From Pomacea canaliculata (lineage: Eukaryota > Mollusca > Gastropoda > Architaenioglossa > Ampullariidae): 64,000 nt of DNA. The stretch lies in NCBI RefSeq assembly GCF_003073045.1, contig NC_037600.1, forward strand, positions 13,845,188 to 13,909,187, read 5' to 3'. Positions 1-12,482 of this stretch are shown here, one piece after another (the stretch's first letter is position 1; every line of letters begins with the position of its first letter). The position numbers were made by a program, and so were the translations under genes. The notes beneath the pieces are model-generated. The model was given only the letters and a program-made list of their open reading frames with translations, searched no databases and was not told the origin of the DNA.

Positions 1-3000
1 GTTCTTTCTTTTAGGGAAGATGATTTTTTTTTCCCTTAAGTGTTGTAAAATATGTTGAAATCATCAAGTAGTGTTGTCGAAAGATGATTTTCTGTGCTTT
101 AGTTTTCAGATTCAACTTCGAATTGGACTGATTACATGTAGGGGAAAACGTGCCTGTGTGAGAAATCTCTGTATATATGTATTAAACTGTACTTTCATTC
201 CCCCACAACCCCCCTTCCCATTTTGTTTTCGTCCAGCGATGACGAATAGGCTACAACTGTTTTTGTGCTGCTTTTGCGGAACCAGAAAAAGTGTGTGTAC
301 ATATACCCTCTGGCCGAGAGACGACTGTACCTCTATATTCGTGCTTTGGTTTTCAAGTGCCTTGCGAACGAGGGGCCTTCACTCCAAGAAAAAAAAAATA
401 AAAGAAGAAGAAAGAAACCCTGACGCCTTCTCACCTGCAAGTGACATTAACCTTTCAGATGCAAGAAAGGCTATCGGACGCCTTCATATCTGTAGTGGAA
501 ATGTGCTTCAACTGCATGCCAGGTTATCTTTGATCCGAGCTTCACTTTTTGTTTTGTGTCTGTTTTGTTATCATCAGTAGGTGAGCAACAAACAATACAG
601 ACACCTGCATAAAGTCGTTTCCATAATAAAAAATATTATACCTTTTTTTTTGACGACAGATTCACCCTTGCAGCATAAGATCGTCGAATATATTTTGTTT
701 TGACTTTAGCATAGCAATTGTTAATGTATTTGGCGCAATATTTTTTTTATATATAACGTGTGAGTTTGTGTAAATGTTACTTTGGACGAGTTTGAGGAAT
801 CCAACAAAAGTACTAGTCTTTAAAAAGCTGTCGTAGGATTTGTAATGTCGAACGAAAGAGAAACGGATTGTTGCTAATTTGGTTGATGAAGTTTGCTTGC
901 GTTGCTTCCTGTGGGTGTCGTCTCAGTTTAAAGAACTAGAGAGATTGTAGCATTTTGTTGTGTTTTTCCCCTTTATGGATTTTTCCTTATGTATTCATTG
1001 GTTCATTTATTTTCATTCGGACAGAACAGCTACAGTGCAGTATGCTTCATGAGTGCCTTGCGATTTTTGTTTTTTTCGAAGACGAGGACAGACGAGTGTG
1101 ATACACCGTTAAACAAAAGACATAAAGTGTGGTCGATGAGGATTTTGCTTTTGTGGTTGTTTGTTTAAACTGGCTCTGCACTTAGTTGACCCTCATCTAA
1201 ACAGAAGAAAACTGACTCAGTGCCTCGCTTTCAACACTGTTCATCAGCTATGGGCTGACTGCTTCCTATTCTTGTGGTCGCGCTTTGAACCAGAAATGTT
1301 AAATTGCCAGTGACAAAGACTGTCGTATTTTGTTTTTGTTTAATAGGGATTGTGGTTTCAAGGAGAATGTGTGTGTGTGAGAGAGAGAGAAAGACAGCCG
1401 ACAGTCTTGAAAGACAGGCAGCACCTTTAGCAGTGTAATATGAGAACCCCTCCCGGCATCGCTGTCGATTCCCTCCACCCCTTGGTCTCCTACTTCCCTT
1501 TACCAAACTCTCTTCAACTTGGCACCACAGACTGTGGACCAGTTTCATGTGCCGATGGCTGCGGGTGCTACCCTGAAACAGGGATTTTCTTCCTCCCCAC
1601 CCCCACCATTCTGTTTGCTCTGACTTGTGTGCAGGAATCTTCAAGTACTCACAGGTCTGTTGTTTATGTAAGTGTACAGGCAGAGTTCTTGAAATGATGA
1701 TGTTAGTGAACCACACATTTCCCCACCCAGATAAGGACGCTCGGATTTTGTGAAAGGTGGAGGGATGCATTTCCCTGCGCTCCTGAGTTAAGAAAAAATA
1801 TTGTTCTCTATTCTTTCACACCTTTCGCAGCTCGTCCGAGGCTGTTGCTTTCCCCGAGACATTAGGTCCGAGCTACAAGGGGAGCCTGTTCCTTTTTTAG
1901 CTGGTGGAAAGCTGGCTGCCCAGAATCTGCACACGTCTTCGGCAAGCCACCACAATGTACATGTACAATGTAAATATAACGATAGGACGAAGTCATCGTC
2001 ACCATCATCATCACCATCATCATCATCACCATCATCATCATCACGTCATCGGGGCTGGAACGTTCTAGTCATAATTAGCCCCACCCTCCTTAGCTCCTAC
2101 CAACTCTGCTTACATGCGTAGACAGAGAGAAAGAGTGTGTCTGTGTGTTTGGTGCATGCCTGTGTTTTTTTTATCCTTGCGCATTATGTAAGTATGTATA
2201 GTTCTTAATTTTAAAGTATATTTGTCCATGAGATGTTTGTGCGCGCGCACTTTGTAACCACCGTTCGTTAGGCGCCCTACAGACATTGTGCAGCTGGTGG
2301 TGGGTGATGGGGGAGAATGGAGTGGGTGTCTTACCTCCTGTGATGGCTGTAGCAGCTGTTTTGTCACCGGTGCATATTGCTTTAAGGCTGGAACATGCAA
2401 TTGTTTCTCCCGTCCTCTACACCTAACAACATTTCTTTTTAAAAAACAGGGGCTGGGAATTCAAACGATAATAATGAGTTGTTTCAGACCTTTGCGGGCT
2501 GGTAGTTTTTTTTTCAATTATTATTTTCAATCGCAATCAGCTGTTGGTGTAAGACATGATGTCTTTCTCAGAACCTCCTCTCCTTGAATGTCCAGCGATG
2601 GCCATCGTATGAACTCTTCCATGCGTAGGATGTTTATGCTAAGATGCTTTGCTGGCCTTGTTTGCAGTAGGATCACACTGACTAGAGTATTGCTATCGTG
2701 TGAAGGTTTTGTGAATACAATAAGTTGTGTAAGATACGGCATTCAGGTTGACATATTTTAGTGGAGGGAGGGAGAGTTGGTCTTTAATGCTTTGAAGATT
2801 TTTCTAAAGACTTATTATGGGCTTCTTTAACTTTCTAAGGATGTATTCATTTTTCTCTTTTTTTGAGGTGTAGTTAAAGCACCGAAAAACTGAAAGGAGT
2901 GGAGATTATTCAATTGTCTTTGAATTCACATGTGAATTCACCAAGTTTCTGTACCTTTTTCTATTTCAGACTAAAAACAACAAAAATCTCGAAGATGATG

Positions 3001-6000
3001 AGTACTCAACAATTTGTCAGCTATATAAAATATTTAGCAATATTTTCTTTTTCGCCTACGCTGGAAGAAGAAGACTAAACCTATCTGCTTCATTCTCTGG
3101 CCACATTACAATCACTTCAGTTAATGGGCTTTTTTCTGTCTCTGTCTCTCTCTGTCTCATCATTTGCAAGAGATTTGCGTCTTTCTTGTGAGTTGTGCTT
3201 CCATAAACACGATTTCCTTCAACGCCTCTCAAGTTTTTGTTTAATAAATGTTCTGTTGTATCTCGTCTCATGAGAATAACCCCTTTTCCCCCCAGAACAA
3301 AAAGAATAAATAAAAAGGGCGAGCTTATCTTTCTGAGATTTATGTAACAACGAGTGCGGTCTCCACTCCTGCGATATTCCTTCTCGACATATGCCACCAA
3401 ACAAAGGAAGCCGTTGTAAAATGAAAGATGTTATGAACTGTGCACTTACTGTTAAACATGCTTCAGTGTCAAACTTTAAAATGATTTGTCGAGCGCAGTC
3501 ACGTGTTCCACATCGCGAGTCTAGCGAAGGATATTCTTAACCGGACGAATGTGTGTGCGAGCCTTTGACCAAGTTCCGCAAAGTTTTGATGTAACCGTCG
3601 TGTAAAAGCTTTAAAGAGGCCCTTGAGACACAAGGGGTGCTTGCACTCGGATAGGTCAGCCTTAGTGTTGACACGGTCATGCCCTAGGATCATGTGTAAT
3701 GTACATGCTACCTCATGAAACATTTGATTTCCACGCGGGTTTCTCCTCTCCCCCTCCCCTTCTCTCTCCCCTTCCTTTAATCTGCCCAAATCTGTTCAGT
3801 TCAAGGAGGCTTGCACATTTATAGATATGTCCGTTAACTAGTTTTTTTCGCTGATTTACTGCTCAGAGGTTACTACTATCCGTGATGGTCGTCCCGTCTT
3901 CACTGCTCACTGTGATGGGCACATAGCTTCCCTCTGTCTCAGCATAGCGCTCTCTTGACCCACCCGTTCACCAATGTACCTCTTTCTCTCTTTTGCTTTC
4001 TCTCTCAGCTCCTGTCCTGTCACTTTGCCCAGCCTGTTAAATATTGTGTTTACATTCAGCCGAGCTAGTGCCGGCCGCACTTGCCCAACAGCTCATTGAA
4101 CCGTCTGTGTAGTGTTTGTTACTCCTTATGCGAACCCGAGTTGTTCTGTCGCCATACTGTTTTGGACCATAATTGTGGGTGTGTACCTGAATTTATACAC
4201 TTATCTGTTTGACTTAATTCCTCCCCCACTCCACACAGAAAGTTCTGCTTTTATTGAAGTTTTATGAAGGTATGGGTACAGCCTGTGTTTATTTATCTTT
4301 ATTTTTGTGTTAGTTTGAAAGTTCGTCTTTTCTCGTCACGATGGCGAGACTAAGGGTCGAGTAGTATCGTGTGCAGAACGAAAGTACCAGCGGTAGCGGA
4401 ATGGCTTTCAAACCCGGAGATCTTGTAACAAACATTTGTACCTGTGATCGCCGCTACTTACAGTTTCTAATCCCTTTAAAGTGGCGAGGTACACTCGACA
4501 AGTCCTCGATAACGGAGAACGAGTGTGACCTCCAGGGAGCATTCAGTTGACTATGGTCGATCACCGGAATTGTCGTTCACAATGCAAATTCTTGTCTACA
4601 GTTGAATACAATTGCAGTTGCCTGAAATGCATGTCGAATTCTTCGGCGACGGAAGTATAGACCTTAGCATACGTAACTGTTGTGTTTCGTGATGAGGCAC
4701 ATCCTTCTTGGTGAAACAGATCCATACCTCGCCAGACAGTGGGGAATTATGTACATCTGATTAACTTTTTCCATGTATCTTACAAAACTCTGGGACTTGA
4801 GAGGGGATGGGTGTTTATGACCGAGGAGGCCGTGCCGTTGCATAGTGGCGAATTTAACTTGGGGTGCATCAGTTCATGAGTTCAGGTCGTGCCATTGTCT
4901 CGATGCAACGGAAACAACAACAGCAACGACAGGGCAAGGCAAGGGGTCCTCTGTGTGATGTTACTTGCAGTTTGTCGCTATTCTTTCTCTTTAATTCATC
5001 TCTTTCAGTATCCTTTTGTTTAATCTTCTGCACATTTCTGCTACCCAGTAATGATTGGCTACAATGTTTCCCATAAGAAAAGGGCCTTCATTACCCAGCA
5101 CATTATATCGAATATGTCAGTGTCTGACAAACAGTTTGACAAACGACCACTCTGATAAATAAACAAACCCGAAATACCAAGCATAGTCATATATTGCATA
5201 GTATGTGTCTGGTCAAGAAAACCCTTTAGCCAACCAAGTCTCTGCTCACGAAGGTAATTCTCGTTTACAAATTATCCTGTCCCTCTAGTGGGTGATTATG
5301 ACTGTATCGAGTTAATAATATTTGTGAATTTGTTTAAACTCCATTGCGTTTTGAGCAGTGCGTGAGTATAAGACGATACTGTATATCATAGTAAGTAAGG
5401 TTGACGATGTAGTCTGCCGTTGTTGGTGTGGAAGGTATTTTGCTTGTAACAGTTTGTGTGTATGTGTGTGTGTGTTATCAGACACATTCACATTGCGTGA
5501 TTGTCACTTCTGTCACTTCGCAATACCCAGATGTCCAGATTTTTAATGTGTATGTGTGCGTGCGTGCGTGAGTGTGGGATTTATACATAGAGAGCGCTTT
5601 AGCCAACTGTGCGTGCGTGCATGCCTGCTCACTCGCTCTTTGAGAGGGATTTCCATGTTCACATATGCGTGTGCGTGCGTGTTAGTGAACAGTAATACGA
5701 TCAATAAGTGCATATTAAAATTAACTGTAGATTTTTTTTTTCAGGCAGGGGTTGCCAAGTGTACATTTAACGACTACCCCGCTCCACCACTCTCCCCTCT
5801 GTACGACGTAATATTTATTGTATGTAGACGGCTTGTCTGGTTTCACAAAAATAAATTGATGAAATATTTTCAATCAGCTGCAGGTGTTGCTTTCTCTTTA
5901 TCGTTTGAATTACAAGCAGCGTTGTGGTTGTTGTTGATCTCCCCCTCCTTCCAAAAAAACAAACAAAAAACAAAAAAAAAAACAAACACACACACACACA

Positions 6001-6412
6001 CATTTGCAAATTTAAAAAAAAGGAAAGAAAACTGGATAAGGACTTCAGGAACGAACAGAGGAAGGGACACCAACTGACCAAGCAAGCAGGTGGCCAGTCA
6101 ACGGCTCTTGGGAAAGGCTTGGGACGGACAGAGAAAAGGGATGATAGCAGGTGTGAGCGCTGAACTGTAACACCATGGGAGTGAGCCAGTGGGCAAGTTG
6201 ACGCACGCAAGTCCAGTACTGAGACAGGTATTTAACCGACAGTGCCCTCAGGTAAACCCTCGCCTGCACCGTCCTCAATACAGTCCTACAACATACTGCT
6301 GACATCGGAATAAGTTCTTGAAGGTAAGAAATAGCAATAATACATCATATCTGTAGTATTGTGTGTGTGTGCTCTTCCATCATCATCATCGTTGATTCGT
6401 TGCCCCATCATC
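1..6412. other. Noncoding stretch without a supported gene
   Basis: I find no convincing exon here on either strand. Open frames of up to about 180 codons exist, but they are low-complexity or show no family resemblance and no flanking splice sites. The stretch holds a (ATC)n tract near 1993-2049, a (TG)n tract near 5453-5475, an A-rich and (CA)n tract near 5955-6003, and TC/TG-rich patches near 3140-3160. It could be the 3' untranslated region of a gene left of the window or intergenic DNA; the sequence does not decide. Confidence 0.5.
1993..2049. repeat. (ATC)n microsatellite
   Basis: An imperfect trinucleotide tract of CAT/ATC/ACC units is visible directly. It reads as poly-His/Ser or poly-Met in different frames, which explains the spurious open frames on both strands at this place. 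Confidence 0.9.
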
Positions 6413-6600
6413 ATTAATGGCGGTCCGATGGCGCAACGGTTAGCGCCTGTCACCAGTTCAATGAAGGTTCGCTGTACTGGGTTCAGCTCTCATTTGGACG
6501 GCTATTCTTTCTGTCAACTGGCATCTGTCAACAGGGCTGGCTGCCTTGCTGTGATGTAGCTGACTCGGCATAAAACACCATCCCCCCATCTCCCGTCATC
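6413..6600 (+). mobile_element. tRNA-derived SINE
   Basis: The sequence begins with a tRNA-like head: an A-box-like GATGGCGCAACGGTTAGCGC near 6427, then about 45-50 bases later a B-box-like GGGTTCAGCTCTC near 6479. The 3' part ends in GGCATAAAACACCATC, similar to the conserved tails of mollusc tRNA-derived SINEs as I remember them. Two other copies sharing the TGTCACCA...GTGAAGG...GGTTCAGATCTC core lie at about 7855 and 24005. Pol III box spacing supports the call; the exact ends are uncertain. Confidence 0.7.
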
Positions 6601-7284
6601 ATTACTAGAATTCCTTTCACATCATTTGTCTATCATCAAACCACTCCTCTCCAGAGGATGGATGAGCAGTAATACGTTCAGAAAACAATTTCAGTTTAGT
6701 TTGACTTTAGTATGCAACCACTGCTCACTGGGACCCTGTCCGCCATCACATTCCACGCTGTTGGCAGGTTTCCCTAGCACCTTGGCTAGCGACAGGTCTT
6801 CATGACCTACAGATGAACTATACAAGGGACGAGGTTTGTTGAGGAGACACGTGCTGTCGGACGAACATATCTTAAGATTATGTTAACTACCGCCACGTAA
6901 GCTTGTACTTTGATATATCCATCCTAGTCACTTTGACTGCATCACAATGGAGCTGATCAAATTAACAGATAAATTGTAGACTACAATGATGCTGATGTCT
7001 TGCTTCCGATGTTGTTGCGAAGCCCTTTGACATATTCGGTCCTTTTACTACGATACGACAACTCGTTGATTACGAGGATCTTCAAGGGAGGTTCCTCGGC
7101 AATCTCGGTTATCGATGATAAAGTGACAGCGATGGTTCCTGTGAGCATCCATTTAGTGTAGCCCTATGATTTATCTACGTGAGCGACATGGGGCGACGAC
7201 TGCGAGGCAAATAATAAGGTAACTACTGGAGTAAACACGAGGATAAGTTTATACACACGCATACCTCCCGGCTTGAAACGTCCG

Positions 7285-7345
7285 GTATGTTTATGGCGCA
7301 GTGGTGAACACGCCCGGTGACCTCACAGTACACGAATTTGTCAGG
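7285..7345 (+). mobile_element. Possible SINE head fragment
   Basis: TATGGCGCAGTGGTGAACAC near 7292 resembles a tRNA A box as seen in mollusc SINEs. No B box follows at the expected distance, so this is at best a truncated copy. It lies just upstream of the choline transporter gene. Confidence 0.35.
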
Positions 7346-7525
7346 TAAGTCACAGAGAGAAAGAGAGAGGGAGAGGTAAGAATACAACTAACTGTATTTA
7401 TGGCAACCAGTCAAATTTTTTTTTTTTTTTTGGGATATTTTTCTCGTGTGGTGGAAAATAAATAACGGTACTATTTTTGTACGGCGAGTGTTGTGATCTC
7501 TTTGTTGTTGTTCGCCAGATTTGCC

Positions 7526-10500
7526 ATGGGGACCCTGCTCATTGCTGGCATTATTGTCCTTGTCGTCTGCTATCTGCTGATCCTGCTGGTCGGCGTGCTG
7601 GCAGCCCGCTTTGTCAAGGTGGACTCGGGCGGGTCAGAGGTCGGGGTCAGCCGCAGCGAGGAGGCCGTGGTGGCAAGCCGCAGCTTGCGGGGCTTTGTTG
7701 CCACGATGACGATGATAGGTGAGGTGTGACGTCAGAGCGCTCGCGAGGAGGTAGGTCGCTATGGCAAGCACAGTCAGCGCCGCTCTCCCCACCACCCCAA
7801 GGGACGAGCACGGACTTGTATAGTGATACAGAATTTGTATAAAGTGATATAGGGATGCCTGTGTATGATGTAGTGGTGAAAACATTCGCTTGTCACCACT
7901 CCAGTGAAGGGCTAAGGGTTCAGATCTCGTCCCGGACACTTCATCTTTCTGCTCTTTGCTTCTTTCTTTCTTTTTTCATTCATTGTTTCTCCTTTCCTTT
8001 CTTTCTTGGTTTCATCATTTATCGCTTCCTTTCCTTTCTTTCTTCCAATTAACGAATCTTTTATTACAGCCACGACAGTGGGAGGTGGTTTCATAAATGG
8101 AACTGCTGAGTCCATCACGACAGGAGGCCTGGCGTGGACCATCTCACCCTTTGCGATCACCGTTGGGCTTACGATAGGTTAGTTTCTCTGATAAGGCCCC
8201 CACATTTCCCCAGGACCCATAAATAAGGCAGTCATAGATAATATATTATAGGCTTCTCTGGGGACAGTCGCCACATGCCTCTCAGCCCCTGTTCAAAAGA
8301 GGAACGTTTTTTTTATCATTGCCTTTTATATATATTACCAGGGAAAATTCAAAATGGTAAACTCATGTATTGACATAGATACACATAACAACACTCTCAG
8401 TCTTTATTTACCATAGGATAAACCATGGTTTACCTTTTTTTTCCTATGCAGCAGACGTTTATTAAATAGTAAATTATTAAAGTAAAGGGGAATAATTTGC
8501 TTGGATTTTGATAATGTTCCTCTGGTAAAAAAAATTTTATCACTTTTTTGAGTGGGAGAAGGGTAAAGAACTTTGACTGTAGTAGGTCCTTAAACACAGG
8601 TGCATTCTGAAAAATATAAACTGTTATCTTTCCGTTCCCATGTGAGACAGGAGGTCTGGTGTTCGCTGGCCCCATGCGACGAGGATGCTACCTCACCATG
8701 CTGCAGCCCTCTTGAGCATCGCTATGGCCGACTGGTGACCGCCCTCGTCTATGCGGCGTCCCTGTGCGGGGACCTGTTCTGGACAGCGGCCATTCTCAAC
8801 GCCTTAGGTGTGGTCAATAATTATATATATATATCTTACTGTCTGTCCAGCTTTCTTAGTCTATGCATCCCTTCAAACACAAACAAATTCTGCATTGCAT
8901 GTTTGTTGCTAATATCGGACTTCCAATATCATAGCGCCCCCTTAAACTATAAAACAAAAATAAATTGTAAGCAGTCACCAATGTATTTATTTATTGAGAA
9001 CAAGTGTTTGTTACAGCAAGTTCACAGTGTTGTATTATTCCATTTCACCCTTTATTCAGGTACCAGCCTCAGCGTTGTCATGGGAATCCCAGTAGAGACG
9101 TCCATCTTGGTGTCGGCAGGGGTAACGACTCTGTACACGATGGTTGGTCAGATGATCTCCGTGGCCTACACAGACGTGGCGCAGCTCCTCCTCATGACAG
9201 TGGGCCTGGTGGGTAAGTATTTTAAAATAGTAAATTAGAATATACATTATTAAAATAACTCTCCTGTCTTCTATGTAAAGTAACGTCTGGGGAGAGAAAT
9301 GAACGACTCGGCGTTTCAGTTTCTTGCTAATTGTATAATTAATTGCTAGCAAACATCAAATACAAAAACAAAAAAAAAAACAAAACAAAAAAAAAAACAA
9401 CACAATGAATTCCTCCCCCCTCTCTCACACACTCCTCTATGTATAAATACAAAGATAATTATCACAAACATAAAAACATGGAATGGCGAGAAATATGCAA
9501 ACATTAAAGACACACCACGGAAATATTTTTCGCTCTACCACACTCTTTGAAAGTATATGAGCAGCTCGAAGGTTAACGCCAGTTTATTTCATTATTTTTA
9601 TTTTTTAAATTTCATTTATTTATTATTGCGCTTTATATCTATCCGATGATTAACCTACACGAATCTACTTTAACCTTTCAGGTTCTTTGCGTCCCATTCA
9701 TCGCCAGCAACGAGCGGGTCGGAAGCATCACACAGAACAAGGAGCTTTGGTTTGGTCAGATAGAGAACGACTCGATCCTGCCCTGGATAGACCTGGCTTT
9801 GGCAATGGTAAGATATCTATAGATATATAGATACTATACATACGTTTTGGTCACGTAAGTTTAAAGGGCTGTATGTCCAGTTGTCAAATTTTGCCGGAAC
9901 TGATGGCAAGATAGTAGCAGTATCCGCTGGTCATAAACCTTTTGAACTAGAATCTGAGAAAAAGAATTGGTCACTTTATAAATTAATAAAATATGAGTTA
10001 GCTTCATAATAACTCAGTGCGTCAAGCAACGATAGAGATGCAAACAGACAGGTCAGTTTAGAGATACAAACATAAAAACACGAAAATATACATGCATAGA
10101 CAGATGGATATCAGGGAGAGGCGGTCAAGAGGATAATCAGAAGAGCAAATTTTAAGTCTGATGCATATTTGTCTCCGACAGATTCTAGGCACCATTCCCT
10201 GGCAGTCCTATTTCCAGCGAGTACTGTCTGTGAAAACAGTGTTCCAGGCACAGTACCTTTCAGTTCGGAGGTTTCGGTTCTCTTCTTTTTGCTGTGCCAC
10301 CAATTCTTATTGGTGCTTACTCAACCGTGTCGGGTAAGCATATGCAAATTTGTCAGACTTAAGCAATAAATAAAATTAAAAGCATTTAAGCACGAAGTGG
10401 CGTACGTAGTATCACAAATTTCAACAAGAACACAATTTGTTAAGGTTAAAAGAAAGAAAGAAGAAATAATAGCCAACTAAGCTAAGGTCCTGTACATGTT

Positions 10501-11987
10501 CGAAGTACACATTATCTCAATGCTGTCTCAGACTGGTCTAACAGCAGTTTGACCTCTGGCCTTGACCCTGTGTCAGCGAACCAGAGCAGCATGGTGCTTC
10601 CTCTCATGCTCAAGGAGTTCACTCCGGACGCCGTGTCTATCATGGGTAAACATTTTAACGGTTGTGTCTGTCGGTAATAACTTCACTTTTATATTCTCGC
10701 TTTTACATTTTGTGCTTTCTATGTTTTGAATAATTTATATTTAGGCTTTTTCTGGATGTTTAAGCGCACCGGTAAGTGTTATGAACGGTTTAAGCCAGTA
10801 ATGAGGCAAAGTCAGGATTACATTCTTGAAAATATTTGATTAATAAAATCGTTTTGGAATATTTTACAAATATGATTAAAATGAATAAGTCTGGGTTAGC
10901 ATGGATAGGCTATAATCAGAGGAGAGCTAGAGCTATATAATAATTAATTGCAACCATTGTGATTGTCATTTCAAAGGTAGACTTTTTCTCTGCATACTGA
11001 TGGTTGTAGACTTTTAGAGAGAGAGAAGAACATGAAGCCACGTGACTATGTTGAATGTTCACTGGCTTCTTACAATGTTCATATTCCTGACTAAACTTCA
11101 CAGTTTGTACACCTGATGACACGTCACACATTTGCAGGTCTGGGAGCTGTGTCTGCTGCCGTCATGTCTTCCATGGACAGCGCTGTGCTGGGCTCCAGTT
11201 CCATGTTCACCCACAACCTGTACAAGCCCTCCCTCCGTCCGAAAGTAGGTCCCCGAGGACTGAGACACTAATGAAGAATTGAATTCATTTAGAGCTGTTC
11301 ATGAAGTGCGCAGGCGAGATACAACCCACTCAAAACTGGATACTTATTCGTTTTATGCAGAAAGATAACATATAAAACACGCACGCACACACATTTCTCT
11401 CTCCCTCTCTCACTCACTCACAGAAAAAAAACGAAAACAAAATTTCAGATAATCCGACCGTAGTTCGATCTATACTCGCTGGTTCCATTATCAACTGGCC
11501 AGCAGTGTTGGACTTAAGCGAGGACTGATGCAGTGCATCTTCCATTGTGTTGCAGGCGAGCGACAGAGAACTACTGTGGGTCCAACGGCTGTCCATCTTC
11601 GTCATCGGCGCTGCAGCCACCGCCATGTCCATCTACATCCGCACCGTGTGGGGCCTTTTTGTCCTAGCCGCCGACATTGTCTACGTCATCGTCCTGCCGC
11701 AGCTGACATGCGCACTCTTTGTCCCCAGCACCAACGCTTACGGCGCGCTCACCGCCTTTCTCGCCGGCGCCATCTTGAGAATCGGGGCAGGGGAGACCAC
11801 TCTAAACCTGCCTGCCTTCATCCGGTATCCGCTCTACGACGAAGGGACAGGCGAGCAGAAGTTTCCTTTTCGTCTCGTCGCCTTCGCGGCGGCCATGTTG
11901 TGTCACGTGGTAGTCTCCGTGATGATGGCTACGTGTTTCAAGAGAGGATGGCTTCCAGCTGCTTGGAACCGGCTTAGGGGCCGATGA
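7526..11987 (+). CDS. High-affinity choline transporter-like protein (nine exons, three frame slips)
   Basis: A sodium/solute symporter of the SLC5A7/CHT1 type, which in animals returns choline to cholinergic terminals for acetylcholine synthesis. Exons by splice sites and family alignment: 7526-7718, 8070-8177, 8651-8807, 9060-9208, 9682-9807, 10182-10333, 10532-10645, 11138-11244, 11556-11987. Diagnostic stretches include [11 protein letters not shown] (exon 2), SVAYTDVAQ (exon 4), [12 protein letters not shown] (exons 5-6), [12 protein letters not shown] (exons 7-8) and [18 protein letters not shown] plus EQKFPF (exon 9). The start ATG has a strong GCCATGG context and follows an acceptor-like CCAG. 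Total is about 512 codons; human CHT1 is about 580. Frame slips of one base lie in exon 3 near 8708 (after TMLQP), exon 6 near 10263 (after QAQYLS) and exon 9 near 11981. Past the last slip an alternative frame stays open to 12150. Whether this is a real pseudogene or base-level assembly error is undecided; family identity is secure. Confidence 0.9.
7850..7955 (+). mobile_element. tRNA-derived SINE in intron 1 of the choline transporter
   Basis: The core TGTCACCACTCCAGTGAAGG followed by GGGTTCAGATCTCG at about 7919 matches the SINE at 6413 and the one at about 24000. A-box-like TGTAGTGGTGA precedes it near 7869. A pyrimidine-rich TTTCTTTC tract follows to about 8045 and abuts the acceptor region of exon 2. 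Confidence 0.65.
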
Positions 11988-12150
11988 CAACGGCCATGAG
12001 GACGATGTCAGTGGGCAGAAGTATCGTATGTGTCGGAAAAGCAACGTTTTTCCGGATAATTTCGGCGATGGAAATTTAGAGGCGAAAAACGGAAACGTGG
12101 CGTGTGTCCGGTTCAACCCAATCTTCACCAGCGACGTGGATTGGCAATGA
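11988..12150 (+). other. Probable continuation of the choline transporter C-terminal tail
   Basis: If one base near 11981 is set aside, the frame continues for about 54 codons beyond the annotated stop to TGA at 12148-12150. The tail it would encode is hydrophilic and acidic, with NGHEDDVSG early and FNPIFTSDVDWQ at the end. Cytoplasmic tails of this polarity follow the last membrane segment in CHT1 proteins. This is inference from open-frame length and composition, not from an alignment. Confidence 0.45.
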
Positions 12151-12356
12151 TATGTTGAGACTGGTGCTGGTGTTAGTGTTCAAACTGCTGCTGGTGTCGC
12201 AAAAATCCTCAGTCGGATGTTAGTGTCACGTGATTGCTTGCATTTCCTTATGCGCCTTCGTTCAAGAATTTATTGATGCCATCACCTTTGTTCGAAAGTT
12301 CGCACTGATTCTGAGCAATGGACTGAAGAAGCACATGGGATCCGAAACTGGAATTA

Positions 12357-12362
12357 AATAAA
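12357..12362 (+). terminator. Polyadenylation signal, choline transporter
   Basis: A canonical AATAAA lies about 370 bases after the stop codon at 11987, and a second one is at 12477-12482. No other gene lies between, so either could end the transporter transcript. Confidence 0.5.
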
Positions 12363-12482
12363 TGCATGTGTGTGTGTGTGAGATCGAGAGAGAGAGTGAA
12401 GGAAGGAGTTCCAACGTGTGAATGTATGCATTATCATTCCTAATTTTATACAATGCTCTCGATTGTAATATGAAGGAATAAA

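Noticed and set aside
71-580. 169-codon open frame at the left edge
   Set aside because: Mixed composition with a Lys/Glu-rich patch from an A-rich tract, no family resemblance and no splice context; more likely untranslated sequence.
2288-2410. Cysteine-rich frame (CLTSCDGCSSCF...YCFKAGTCNC) considered as the missing Shisa exon
   Set aside because: The cysteine spacing does not match a Shisa domain, there is no signal peptide, and no convincing donor follows in the right frame.
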